From the NCBI GenBank assembly GCA_025667525.1, contig CM046876.1:528156538-528220537 (forward strand): a DNA stretch of 64,000 nucleotides, written 5' to 3'. This DNA is from Glebionis coronaria (taxonomy: Eukaryota > Streptophyta > Magnoliopsida > Asterales > Asteraceae). The notes beneath the pieces are model-generated. The model was not told the DNA's origin. It was given only the letters and a program-made list of their open reading frames with translations, and searched no databases. Positions 33,802 through 46,577 of the stretch are shown here, piece by piece; position 1 is the stretch's first letter, and each line of letters opens with the position of its first letter. The translations under genes and the position numbers were made by a program.

Positions 33802-36800
33802 TGTGACAATCCGTCAATTTATGATTGATATTTTTATCCTCAGATATTATTTAAAAACACTATTTTAATATTATAATATGAACTCACTTATTTTTGGGAA
33901 GAAATTTGGATTTACGTCTTGAAGTAGCATCGACTACGTCTAAACCGGAGGATTCTACGTTACGTGCTTACGTTTACATACACCGTTTTTGGTGACAGTC
34001 CGACATTTCAGAAAATAAATTTATCCGTGAATATTATTTTGGGATTTTAAATTTGTGTTGGTTCATAAACTCACAAATTTACGAGAAGAGATTAGGACTT
34101 ACGATTATAATTTAACGTCCTTTACGACTAAACCGGAAACCTTAGGATTACGTATTTACGTTTTCGAACTCCGTTTTTGATGAGACAATTTTTATTAAAT
34201 TCGTTTCGTGCCGTTGATTCATAATTTATAAAAACATTTTTCGTAAAACGACCCGAGGGCACGTAAATCGAGGAAACTAGAATCGAGGAATACCCGTAAA
34301 TTAGGGGGATGAGACAAGTATACACTTGTCCCACCCCACTATATGGGAAGGCTACACAAGTGACACCACACTTGTGATGTGTCAAGCTTGTAGCAACAAG
34401 CTTACACTTGTTGCTTAAGGCTTACAAAGTAAGCTACATTTCCCACTAACCTAACAAAACCACCTCAAACTTCCCATTAGCTTCCATTCTTACATGCAAA
34501 AACCAAACAACACTCCTCCCTCTCTCTAAAATTCGTCCCATCCTCACCATCCACCCTATTTTGATCAATTTTAACCACAAATATTTGTTATAATTAACAT
34601 ATGTTAATCTCTATTCAAAAAGATGAAGATTGGTGCAAGTTTTAACATCCAAAAAGGAGTTTTCAAGTGAAGTAGGGGCTGATTTTCCATGAGAAGCTTA
34701 TGAATATTTGGTGATTTTAAAGTGGTGTTGGTTTATCACAAGTCTTGACATCAAATCCAAGCCTTGTTCATCAAAACTCATCTTTTCATCACTAATGGTG
34801 GTATAAAGATTGTTCTCCTCATCCTCTTGTTATTTTGATTATGTAATCATGTATTTTCTTCTTAAATGTATATATGTATGATGATATATGATGATTAAAG
34901 ATGTTGTGTGGGGATTTGGTGTTGATAAACATGCTTAAAAAGATGAAAAACTATAAGAAACAAGGTTAAAATCTTGCTTAATTTAGATAGCTGTATAAAA
35001 CAGTAAAGAATCATATGATAAACTGGTAAAATAACTTGAATAAATTGATATACAGTAATCTATGGGTCTTGTACACATGTGAGAGTTGGCCATGCAATGG
35101 AATCATTGTAATGAGTGAGATATGATCAAAACAAGTTTAAGGTGCAAATCTGAGTTTACTGTTTTGGACGATTTTTAGAAAATACTTAGAAAATGATTCA
35201 ACAGTAGCTATAGAAGAGTTAAATGGAGCACATATCATGTAGTTTATGTGATAAAAATTTGAGCTTCTATATCCATATAGAACTATAGATATGGAAGTTT
35301 TGGTGAAAGTGAAGATAAAAATCAGATTTTGGAAATTAAAGTATAATACTATTATATAAGCACTCAAAATTTAATAGTATAAAATATAAATTAAAACCCA
35401 CTAACTTATATAATACATTTATATAAATATGTATAATGGTAAATAAGTGGACATTTTATAAAAATGGTAACTTGTTAAGTTTTATAAGTTATAAAACTAT
35501 AAACATGATTTTTACGACTTTTTCGGCTAATACCGTAAAATTAACGTTTTTGTTAAATAAAACTTAGATGGTTGGACCCGTCTAATGTAAACTTTATAAA
35601 ACTCATATACTGATATATAAACATAAATAACAAGTAAAAACCGATAAAACCCGAACCATAGGACATACGGACATTAACGAGCTAACTAAGCATATTGAAC
35701 TAATAATTGGACTAATTTAGATAAACACTTATAAAAAGTACTTATTGGGCTTAACCCATTTAGACCCAACTTGTAAAATGTAGATACTGATAATATGAGT
35801 ATAACATGGATTGATACAAGTTAAAGAACTTATAATAAGTTTATTGGACTTAAAATGCGTAAATAGGTAAAACTAGTAAACTAGTAAAAAGATACCAATA
35901 CGTAAACACTAAAATGAGTAAAAGAGAATATGTACACCCACTTGATCATCATATATATATAATCATCATATGTATACATAATTGTTATTTTTATAAAGTC
36001 ATTGGACATGAGTCTAAGACGAGTATTATTTGTCTAGGTTTCCGTGATTAAAGCACGTACCGTACGTCCGAATTGCCGATAACCCGCCTTCCCGTATCAA
36101 CGTGAGTTCATAGCCTCGCACTCTTTTAAATGTTTTATAAATGTTTTATAAACCCGCGAGGGAGATAACATGTTAGTTTTTATAAAATAGGACACCATTT
36201 GTCCCGATTGTTTGTTTACTGATTTGTACCCGAATGATTGTATGACCTGATAAATGATTAAAGGACCCGATAGATGAAATAAAATGGATTATTAAAGTTA
36301 GGTTATGTCACTAAAAGTCCCATTAGCATGAATTGTGAACTACCGGGATTTGGTAGACGCTTATGCATATAATAGTACTATTTGGGGACGATCACCCCAG
36401 TTCGCGCCTTGACGGTTGATCCCCGTCGTACCACATTGATTGGTAAGCGAATTTATGTATGAGAAGATTTCATAGCGTGACCTTTGTGACGACACGCTAC
36501 TTTAGATGGGCAAATTGAGTATCGGGTTAGCTACCCGTTGTTGGTTTAGTAAGGTAACAATGTCATGCGGCTTATAAGAATCCAAATTAACGAAATACTA
36601 CTGTACGCTCCGAATTATGATGTATTGCCTGACTAGCAATACGGGGTCATACTAATGATATTATGTTTGTGTTTTGGTTTTCGTAACCATATTCATATAC
36701 GGTTTTTATTTAACTTTATACAACGTCGTAAGACGTATTGTATGATGTTTTTACGACATTTGCTCGTATAATGATTTTTAAGGCAAATGCCTATATTATG

Positions 36801-37237
36801 ATTTTGATAAAGATTTGTATAAAATGATTTTGGCTACTTTATGGCCTATTACAATGATTTGTACGAAATGATTTTTGGTAATAATTTTATATCAAAGTTA
36901 TATTGATGTAATTTATTAAACTCTATGAATTCACTCGGCGTTATCGCTGACCTTTTCTTTTAACATGTCTTATCTCAGGTACTTGAAGGTAATTCTCGGG
37001 AAGACGACAAGAATTCATGGCCCACACTTAAATTATAATTTCCATTCAAATGTTTGTAAAACCTGTATAAAATACAATGACTTGGGACCTATGTAACTTT
37101 GATATTTATGAATGGAAATGCTTTATTATTAAAACGACGCGACTTTTAAGCGTTGTCTATGATGTGAGTAATGTGCTATCCCGTAACACCAACTAGTCTT
37201 CCGCTGTATTAAGTTGTATAAATTTGGGGGTGTTACA
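33802..37237 (+). repeat. 5' LTR of Gypsy-3 (3436 bp)
   Basis: Begins TGTGACAATCCG and ends GGGGGTGTTACA directly before the primer-binding site. The start recurs at 42638. A ladder of short perfect hairpins occupies 34313-34434, beside a TATA-like ACTATATGGG near 34338. No gene was recognised inside. Confidence 0.85.
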
Positions 37238-37240
37238 GTT

Positions 37241-37252
37241 TGGTATCAGAGC
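37241..37252 (+). promoter_or_regulatory. Primer-binding site, tRNA-Met type (Gypsy-3)
   Basis: TGGTATCAGAGC three bases after the LTR end; typical for plant chromoviruses. Confidence 0.9.
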
Positions 37253-40200
37253 TCTCGTTATAGAGAACGAAAGATTTTTAAAACTAAGGTTTTGAATAAA
37301 ACTTTTCAAAATCTTTTAACTGTAAACATTTTTCTAAAAATGTCTAAAAATCTTTTGACTATAACGGTGCCGAAGAATTCCCGAGTTGCCGACAAGGCCA
37401 GACTGAGAAGTGTTATTTTGATATATATATATATAACTTGGATTATATATATATGATGTAATTTAATTACATGATTGTTTGATGATTATTTTGATATTTA
37501 TACGAGGTATTTATACGACGTCGATTGTCACAAGAAACCCTAAATCCCCTAGTAAATTAATCAAAGCTATTCTCATAGGAATTCTAGTTATCCTAGATCT
37601 AAACCAAGTTGTGGATATTTATGATCCCAACAAATGGTTGATATTCGTAGAAATATAGATATTAGTTGATTGTGATATTGAAAAAGAATTGGCGAGATTA
37701 AATCTGATATCGATGTCATGACGATCTTTCCATGTAGAGTGGAGTTTGACAAAACGTTATCACCTGGAAAGATGTTATCTGATTCGTTGTCATCCAATTC
37801 TTAATTTGAAATCGAAAGGGTGAATGTTGCACTTGAGGCTATCATTAGAACCATTACCCAAAAGCCTCATGCCACTAATACCTTTCCGAGAAGTCTAGTT
37901 GAATGATCAAGTCATTTCATACTAGTGATTCATTTGATAATTATTGATAAAGGAGTTATAGGATTGGAAATTAAGTGTTGATCATATCGAGCTTTTATTG
38001 CACTTTGAAGGTTTATGAATACGGTTGAAAGTATTGAAGAATGAGTTAGGATATCGAATTGAGTATAAAATTGGTTGAAACTTGAATAAAGTAAAATTTA
38101 ACCCGTATGGAATATGAGATTGTTAAGAGGAAGTCATTAAGTCCTGTGATTGAATTATAAGGTTTTAAATGATTGATAGTTTGTGTTAAGGGTTGTTCCT
38201 AGGCCATTGTCCACTAACGAGGATGCCAGTATCCAATAAATAGATCGAAGAAATCTTCTTCTGAATTGGGACCGATGGATCTTCCGGGACATGTGGAACA
38301 CCTAATTACCCTTGTAGATTAGTATTCATTGTGGTATCTTTTAAAAATCCCTAACTTAACTGAGATATCAGTTGGTAGGACGAGTTCTGAGAATTGTATG
38401 ACATAGTGACACGTAATGTGTTACGGTACAATTTTGACTTGTTTGTGATTAATGAAAAAGACTACCTTTGATTGCTAAATCCTACATGTATCGATGTTAT
38501 CTATCTTTTATTGCTTCATCCTAATGTTCGCATTAGTGATGCAACCATTGAACAAGTACTCATCTCGAATTGAGTTACGTTATGGATTATTCTTTTGAGT
38601 GCCATCGAGATCATGAACCTCATGGTTATTTGGCTAAGCTCATTTCCTATCATATTGTAGTTAGTTCTTGGTGAAAAACTTTTCATCACTCCTTTGCAGA
38701 TCACTAATTGTTTTTATAAGTTAAAACAGTATCCCTTGAGAAAAATTGGGTTTTCATCACCATATGGATTATTTAAAGTGAGACTTATAAATAATCGTTA
38801 TCGAAATAAAGTTGTTTATAAAACACCTTGGAGAACTTAATTGTTTTCATAACAAAGAAAATCTTTGTAAATTTATTTTTGATTCTTATTTAAGAACTAA
38901 GCATGAAAATGTTTATATTATAAACATGATGATAAAATTTTGACGAACTGAGTATTGCATCGTTAATCTTGAAATTGTATATAGTTGCGCGCCTACATAC
39001 AATTTGGAATGGACCATGCAAGGCTGATTAGTAGTCACCATAAAACTAATGAATAAACACTATATTTTCTTTGAAGATTGTGAAAGATTAAAATTTTATG
39101 AGATCTGCAAGAAGAAAAATAAAATAAAAAAAATAGGGACATATTATTAGGGACACCTACATATGTGCCCATACTATTTATTCTTCTGAGTCGAATTTAC
39201 TCATCTGTGGAATTTGTCTTATTTGATAATTGACAATTCTTTCTTGTCCAATTCTCCCGTAGTGAGATTCTTAGGAAAAGTATCTGATTACCGAGTGTTG
39301 ATGCCCGACTGGATGTATCGACATTCCTATCATTTCTTTTGATTTGATTTCATTTGAATGACCTGGGTAACGATCCGAGGAGCTTTCGAATGCGTACTCA
39401 AATTATGAAAACATGGGATATACTTATATTCGTTAAATGTTTTCGTCTGTATCTGATTTGAAATTCTCTCGCATAGATTATACGTTGACCTTACTCTTTT
39501 AATAGTAGTTGTGTCTCCAGATATCCTTGAATTTGTGAAGGATTATGAGTTATTATTAGTCTTTTGAGAAGTTCACATCTTATCGACGGCAATGAAACTG
39601 GAAAGTTGATAGTGCCAATAGAATGGATTGATTGATTATGACATGACGACATTGTCTTAATTGATGGGAACTCGAGTAGAATTCCCCTAAATGATAATAT
39701 GTTGATTATCAAAAGTGATCTAAATAATTCTTGATGGATGACCATATCCTGCATCTAGACTTGAAATTATACCGTGAATGGTTGTGAACTAGTCATAGAT
39801 ATTATAATCTAGAAAGAACCTAATATGAATTTATTAAAAGATGTTTCTGTTATCTGAAACCCTTAGGAAGTAATTATTGATGAATTACCTAGACTTTCGC
39901 CATTAAGGCAAGTTGAATTTGGTATTGATTATATTTCCGGTGCTGCACTTGTGGCATGTGCACTGTACATCAGCACCATCTGAATTAAAGGAATTACCGT
40001 ACAACTGAGAGAGTTGTCGAAGAAAGATTTTATTCTACCGAGCTCGTCATCATGAAGAGCTATGGTATTATCATTCCTTATATTTATAGATTACCGGGAA
40101 CTGAGTAAATTGACAATCAAAAACGATATCCATAACTCGAAATGGAAGATTTGTTCGATCATTTACAAGGTTCTAGCGTATGTGTTAAAGATTTGATCCA

Positions 40201-42620
40201 TGGCATGGTTATCATCAACTTCGCATCTGCGAAAAAGATTATCTATTCCAATCACTACATCCGGTACTTGTAATGAACATTATGAGTTTCACGTGATGTC
40301 GTTTGGATTGACCGATGCACATGTAGCATTCATAAATTTGGTGAATCACGTGTGTAGGCTGTAATTTGATAAATTCATGCGTGTGATCATTAAGAACTAT
40401 TTGTTTGTTTATAAGAATAGAAAGAAGTTAATAATTATTTATAGATCGCCCTGAATTGGCCGAACAATAAAAAAATTTGTACCTTGAATATTTAACATGT
40501 GATTTAAAACTTAATCCTTTACATAAAATAACCGTTGGATTAATGATGGTAAGATATATGCATATAGACTCTTCAAAAATTAAGAGCCCTTTTAAGACTT
40601 TGAATTATTACCAAAAAGAAAGTGAAAATATATTTTGACAAATGTTTTAACAAAGGATTTTAAGGGATTATTCCCTTATACACAAACCATTTAACTAAAC
40701 TTCTGTTTAGGGGTAAATGTTTGTGTATACTTCAAGATAACCTAAGAAGGATTGAGGAAACCCATTTAAACCATAACTTGAAATTTGAAACGACAATTTT
40801 TGCTTTTCAACTAAGAAAATTTTGACCAAAGTATAACCAAAGATTTCTCGAACATTTTCGAATCTTATTAATTATTTTAATTATTATCGATAAATCAACA
40901 AAAATCGTGTTAATTAAATTTAAAATTTTTCTGAACATTTTTATATAATTAAACGGACTAAGAAATTTAAAATCTTTACGTTTACATTTCATAAAAATTG
41001 AATATTTAATATTTAATTAGTTGTAATAATTATCGACGCTTTAAACGTCGGATTGAGAAAAACTGATAAAAATAATAGTTGAGACGAAACTAAAACATAG
41101 AAGATATGAATAAAGAATTTTGAATAAATACGGTTATGATATTTATTTCATCAGGAAAGTGAACGTAATTACTGACACATTATGTATAAAAGATAAAGAA
41201 TCCATTAGGACGTGTTCCTTAATAATGAAGGTGCAAAAATAAATTGCCGAACAATATAAAAATAAACGATGTTTGTAAAAAGGATAATATAGATAATAAA
41301 GGGGGTTCGCGGCTAATGTGAACCATTAGAATTGAGAAGCCGATAGCGTTAAATGTATAAAAGGCCACTTGTGGTTGCCTAAATATGAAGATTTTGAGAT
41401 AGAGTTATGTTGGATTTGTAAGTATAAGTATTCTATTTATGTCATTTATGACTAAAAGTATCTTTGTCTAAAGAAGTTGTACTAATGACAAATTATGAAG
41501 GCAGACATCGCCTCATACATTAGTAAACGTCTAGCTATTGCAAAGGTCACCATCTGAATTTGATTCGATTTGGGTCATCGTCGACAGACTGACCAAATCT
41601 GCTATTATCATTCCCGTTAATGATAAATGCAAAAGAGTTATGTAAACATAGTGTGCCTGTATCGAACATCTTTATCAAGATCCTCGCTTCGCATCGAATT
41701 TCTAGAGACTTGCTCAGAAATCATTGAGAACGAACCTTGATGACAGTACTATGTACCACCCCAATCGAAGGGACGAGGTAAAGTAACGATACAAAGTAAT
41801 ATAAGTGCTGTTTTATGTTTGAATGAACGACCTTTGGTAATAAACCGTATAATCGTTTTCCTTTGGAAGGATTATCATTGATAATCATCGTATTAGGATT
41901 GAGATCGAATCTTGTTAGGATCTAAATACTAGAGCATCTGTAAGCAAGAGTTGAGATGAAGACACCTGACATACACCCATTGTGAGTTGGACATGTCTTT
42001 TAGGTTTAAGGTTTCCTATGATGGCGAACCTAACCTTTCAAAATACCCGACCCGCGAGACCTGAAATGATTGTTGAAATTAGGATCTGATTATTGACTGC
42101 CGGTAGTGGGCAAGAGGTTATGTGAATATGAAATGTATATCTTGAAGTGCCAAATGGGTAGCGAAGTTATGCCAAAAATTTTAACCTTGGAAAAATGAAT
42201 TCATGATCTGACAAATCATGGGATATAAGTCCCCGTTGTATGGGACCACTGAGATGATATAAAAGATTGGTTTGAAAGGCATATAAGCTGGATCTACCCT
42301 AGGACTTCAAAAGCTGCGTGAATTATGTTTCATAGATCGAACTTGATGGAATATCTATCAAGTGAAAAATATGAATTCTTCTTGATAAATTTTAGATCGG
42401 CAAAAAAGTTGCATTCATCAAAAACCCGTGAACATCATGGATAGAGAAAGTAAGTCAACATTTAGCCTGATCTTATTCCTGTAGTTATGTTTGATGAAAC
42501 TCGCGTATTGTAATGAATTACACTTGTGAGAAAAGACCGAATGTGGAGGAAATACCCACATGGCTTTAATCATATAAGAAGCGAGTAGTAAGGTAAGATG
42601 ATCTTTGAGGACAAAGATCC
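37253..42620 (+). pseudogene. Gypsy-3 core with fossil gag-pol
   Basis: No frame of useful length survives, but short pieces are recognisable. Near 40285-40360 reverse transcriptase reads FHVMSFGLTDAHVAFINLVN with a stop soon after and no aspartate pair left. Near 41563-41620 integrase reads SIWVIVDRLTKSA, then about 41690-41780 PRFASNF, a stop, and a YHPN relic of the YHPQTDGQSER block. Near 42535-42560 a relic of the C-terminal element block precedes the polypurine tract. The order RT then integrase is the Gypsy order. Nothing here could be functional. Confidence 0.7.
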
Positions 42621-42637
42621 TGTTTAGGGGTAAATGC
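42621..42637 (+). promoter_or_regulatory. Polypurine tract of Gypsy-3
   Basis: TGTTTAGGGGTAAATGC lies immediately before the TG of the 3' LTR; the AGGGGTAAATG form is common in plant chromoviruses. Confidence 0.75.
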
Positions 42638-43170
42638 TGTGACAATCCGTCAATTTATGATTGATATTTTTATCCTCAGATATTATTTAAAAACATTATT
42701 TTAATATTATAATATGAACTCACTTATTTTTGGGAAGAAATTTGGATTTACGTCTTGAAGTAGCATCGACTACGTCTAAACCGGAGGATTCTACGTTACG
42801 TGCTTACGTTTACATACACCATTTTTGGTGACAGTCCGACATTTCAGAAAATAAATTTATCCGTGAATATTATTTTGGGATTTTAAATTTGTGTTGGTTC
42901 ATAAACTCACAAATTTACGAGAAGAGATTAGGACTTACGATTATAATTTAACGTCCTTTACGACTAAACCGGAAACCTTAGGATTACGTATTTACGTTTT
43001 CGAACTCCGTTTTTTATGAGACATTTTTTATTAAATTCATTTCGTGCCGTTGATTCATAACTTATAAAAACATTTTTCGTAAAACGACCCGAGGGCACGT
43101 AAATCGAGGAAACTAGAATCGAGGAATACCCGTAAATTAGTGGGATGAGACAAGTATACACTTGTCCCAC
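42638..43170 (+). repeat. 3' LTR of Gypsy-3, first 533 bases
   Basis: Collinear with 33802-34334 and nearly identical. It stops abruptly at CTTGTCCCAC, where Athila-2 begins. The insertion point is inside the first hairpin of the ladder found in the 5' LTR. Confidence 0.9.
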
Positions 43171-44637
43171 TGATACTAGATATTTTTACTCGTTTGAAAG
43201 TTCGTTTCTCGGAATCTCCTCGAATTGATCACAGCTCTAAGTGGAATGATTGTTCTTGGTGACAAAAAGGAGTTTGGTTCTCTAATCTACTAAAAAGGGA
43301 AATGAATAAAGTAAATAAAGACTAAAACTTAAAACAATTAAAAAGTAAAACTTGAATTAAAAAATTTAAAACAAAACAGCAACTAAAAACTAACCTAACT
43401 GAAAAACATCCTATTCGGAAAAAGGCCCTATTCGGAAAAATGGTCTATGCGGAATAAATCAACCCTATGCGGAATGTTTTCTATGCGGAATAAAAGCTCA
43501 ATTCGGAATGTCCAAAACATTCCGAATAAGGGAAAAATAAAATGGCAATTCGGAATATCTCAATATTCCGAATAAGGAATGAAAGGAAAATGCTATTCGG
43601 AATAATGGGTCTATTCGGAATATGTAAAATATTTAGAATAAGGAATGAAACAAACAAGCTATTCGGAATATATAAAAGCTATGCGGAATATTAGAAATAT
43701 TCCGAGTAAGGGAAAAACTAAGAGACTATTCGGAATAAGTAAAATATTCCGAATAGGGGACGAGTCAAACTGCCTATTCGGAATAATTCAGGCGAAGAAC
43801 AGTAACAGCAGAAGCAAAACGTTTTTAAATCAAATCGACCCAAATACTCAAAAAGGTTTTACCAAATTAACCAATAATCATTTAAATACCATAAGTAACA
43901 AATCCCAACAACAAAAATACAAAATCAACCACGTTTAAAAGATTAAAATTAATCAACCAAGAACTTTTAGAACTTTTAATGAAAATGGAGATGAACAAGA
44001 TGAATAAAAAGATTGAATTGAAAGATTAGAGTAAAAGTAAACAAGAGTAATGATTAAACACTTACAAGATTGAAAGAAAATTAAAAATCACCAAACACCC
44101 TAATGGTGTTGGTGATGCTACGAACCAAGAGAAAAAAGAAAGAAAACTGGAAAACTAACTAACTCCTAATTATGTGTGGGAGAGTCCTTTTATAGTCCTA
44201 GTGGTTGGTTGGTGAGTGGGCTTTCTTCTCTCTTTTCGTCTTCTCGTCTTTTCAGTAAAGTTGACGTTTTCGATTCTGATTCGGGATTTGTCGATGATTA
44301 AATCCAACTCGTCTTTAATTTCTTCGTTTAATAGACTTGAGTTTCTTCGACATATGTAAATCTTCCATCCTTGGTCCTTTTCTTTGATAATTCTTCAAAT
44401 AGGCCCAGTGACTTCAAATCTTCTGCATCTCTTGGACAATAGACTTCGTCTTGAGTCTTTTTCTTCGATAAAACCCGTGCAATCCCATGTTTTCTTAAAT
44501 ATTTATCCGGTTGGCTCTAAAAACACAATAAACACAAAAACCACGCATAATTCCAAACAAATGATATTAAATACGTGTTTTGGTCTTGTTTTAACCAGTT
44601 ATAAGTGGTAAAAGGATGGGTGTTTACACACCTATCA
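43171..44637 (-). repeat. 3' LTR of Athila-2 (1467 bp)
   Basis: Plus strand runs from TGATACTAGAT to ACACCTATCA. In element sense a TATA box TATAAAAGG lies near 44189-44199, so the RNA leader made from the matching 5' LTR would contain the hairpin at 44087-44116 and the motif array at 43411-43786. Left-edge sequence matches 52463-53003. Confidence 0.93.
43411..43786 (-). repeat. TTCCGAATAG motif and hairpin array in the Athila-2 3' LTR
   Basis: In element sense the decamer TTCCGAATAG and variants (TTCCGCATAG, TTCCGAATTG) recur about every 15-40 bases. Several copies are followed by a complementary copy, giving hairpins: arms 43501-43510/43518-43527, 43548-43558/43563-43573, 43684-43692/43696-43704, 43726-43737/43745-43756. 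The same array is in the 5' LTR at 52703-53003. Confidence 0.9.
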
Positions 44638-46577
44638 AATCCCCTACACTTAACCATTGCCATGCCCTCATGCAATGCTTAGTGATAAAGCAAATTTACA
44701 GTTTTCTCATAATCAATCAACCTTGGCCTTATTAACATACTACTAAACAAAAATTAAAGTACTAAGAGGAATTAAAACTTTAAAGCAAACAAAAGGATAG
44801 AAAACCATTTTCACTAAAAAAAGCTATATGGAAATAACTTGCCAAGAGATCAAGGACTTACATTAGGGCTTTGGTGCTGCGAAGATTTATCACCCTCAAG
44901 TTTCACTTTCCCCAAACTAAGCTTGAAAACGAGATCATTGTTATTATAAGTTAGCAAATCAAACACTTACACACATGGCTTAATTATATGCTTAAACTCC
45001 TTTATTCCTAGGTGTATCTCTTATATTTTATTTTTGTCTTAGAATGATCATGAAGATGCATTTTTGGACTTATTTCGATAGTTTATTTAGGCTGAAAGCA
45101 AAGTGGGACGATTTGATCAATAGTTAGCTAAAGGACAAAATCTCTTAAAACTGCTTCTCGGGATATCAAAAAGTTCATATCTTGGCATAACTCGGTTCAC
45201 GATTTGAGACCTTTCTCGGGCCGATATTTGGCATGTACTTCATACTTCATATCTTCGAGAGACGTTCTTGAGATAATGGTCTTCTCATCATAATAGAGTT
45301 TCTTCACTTGGAGACTTTTGAGGGGTGCTCCAACTTTGTTGACCACGACTTCATGATTATTTCTTCAATCTCTAATTGGGATTTTGAGATACAACGATCC
45401 GCCTCCTTTTCGAACTTGGATCTATTTATCCTCATACCTTGTTAGGGTCTTTTTGGATAGACTTCTCCATGATCTTTATGGGAGTTGATTGCTTTTCGTC
45501 GTGAGTCTTGATCCTTCATATTGATTTTAGGAATAATGCTTTTCACATCTCCTTGGATCTTTAGCAATAAAATGGAATCCTCATGCCTTGTTAGGGCCTT
45601 TTTGGACTCGCCAATCTTCGCGCCCCGCTTCATAAGTTATGCCTTGGCTATGAACTCTTATCATTACCGAGCAACTTTTAAACGATCTTGGGCTAGAAGC
45701 TAAGTAACTTTTCAAATCGTACGACCTTACTTATTGCAGATAAATTATTAGCAAGTGATGGGAGAATAGGCAAATAATTACACTAAGTGAGCTTGCGCAA
45801 GAATACCGACTTATAATTGACTCTATCATTTCTCGTTCTCCACAATTTAAAATCTCAAGTAATGAGATTCGTGGATGCTTAGCCTAATAAACCAATTAAG
45901 GTCTACATGGTTAAGGATACTAGCTAGAATAAACTTAGACAAGTCTATTCGGGTTGAGTCAAAATAATCGCAACGGGCCTAATAGATCAAAGACTTCTAA
46001 ACTAGCTACACCACTTTATTAATATTTTTGACTTTATTGTGGAATATATACATATGAAAGTAACGATAAAAATTTAAAAATTACAACTAAATGGCCAAAG
46101 TTAATAAAAAATTTGAAAAATGTTGAAAAACATGATTTTCCGGTTAAATGAAGGCATTTTCATGGAAAAGTCCACTTAAAACTTCGATAGAAGTCCCCCC
46201 TACACTTAAGATAAACATTGTCCTCAATGTTTAAGCATGTGGGAAAAGTCTCCCCTATACTTATGACATTGTGCACGTTGGTTAACTCGAGTTAAGGAAG
46301 AGACGACTAAAGTGATCAATTTCAAATGTGAGTATGAAGAAAACTGAATCACGATAGTTGAGAGATAGAACCAGATTTCGGATAACACGGGAGCACGGTT
46401 CTTCAAAGATTTCAAGAGTGCACGTATCCCTGTAATCACATCACCACACAAATACAAACACCTATGTAGGTCCCCCTACACTTAGGAGGTTAAAACATAA
46501 AAGGATAGATACTCGGGCTGCCTCCCGAGGAGCGCTTGTTTTTTATAACTGAGTCACGAGCCTGACTCGACCCAAAA
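44638..46577 (-). other. Polypurine tract and non-coding 3' region of Athila-2
   Basis: The polypurine tract (AAGTGTAGGGGATT on the minus strand, 44638-44651) sits beside the 3' LTR. The 1.9 kb up to the integrase stop has no envelope-like frame. Related TTAAGTGTAGGGG motifs recur near 46196, 46247 and 46471. The block CATTGAGGACAATG on the minus strand (46216-46229) is shared with Athila-1. Confidence 0.7.

Larger units (their letters stand above)
33802..43170 (+). mobile_element. Gypsy chromovirus-type retrotransposon (Gypsy-3), fossil pol, truncated 3' LTR
   Basis: A 3436-bp 5' LTR, tRNA-Met primer-binding site, 5.4-kb core, polypurine tract, and the first 533 bases of a 3' LTR, which is then broken by Athila-2. 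By eye the two LTR copies differ at about 7 of 533 positions, while the core has no long frame and only fragments of reverse transcriptase and integrase. It is therefore a recently moved, non-autonomous copy. The rest of its 3' LTR should lie beyond the window. Confidence 0.85.

Noticed and set aside
33610..33828. 72-codon frame as a gene
   Set aside because: It runs from a non-element segment into the chromovirus LTR; only short exon-like pieces can be supported.
34128..34385. 85-codon minus-strand frame repeated at 42964-43170
   Set aside because: Present in both LTR copies only because the LTR is duplicated; no family resemblance.
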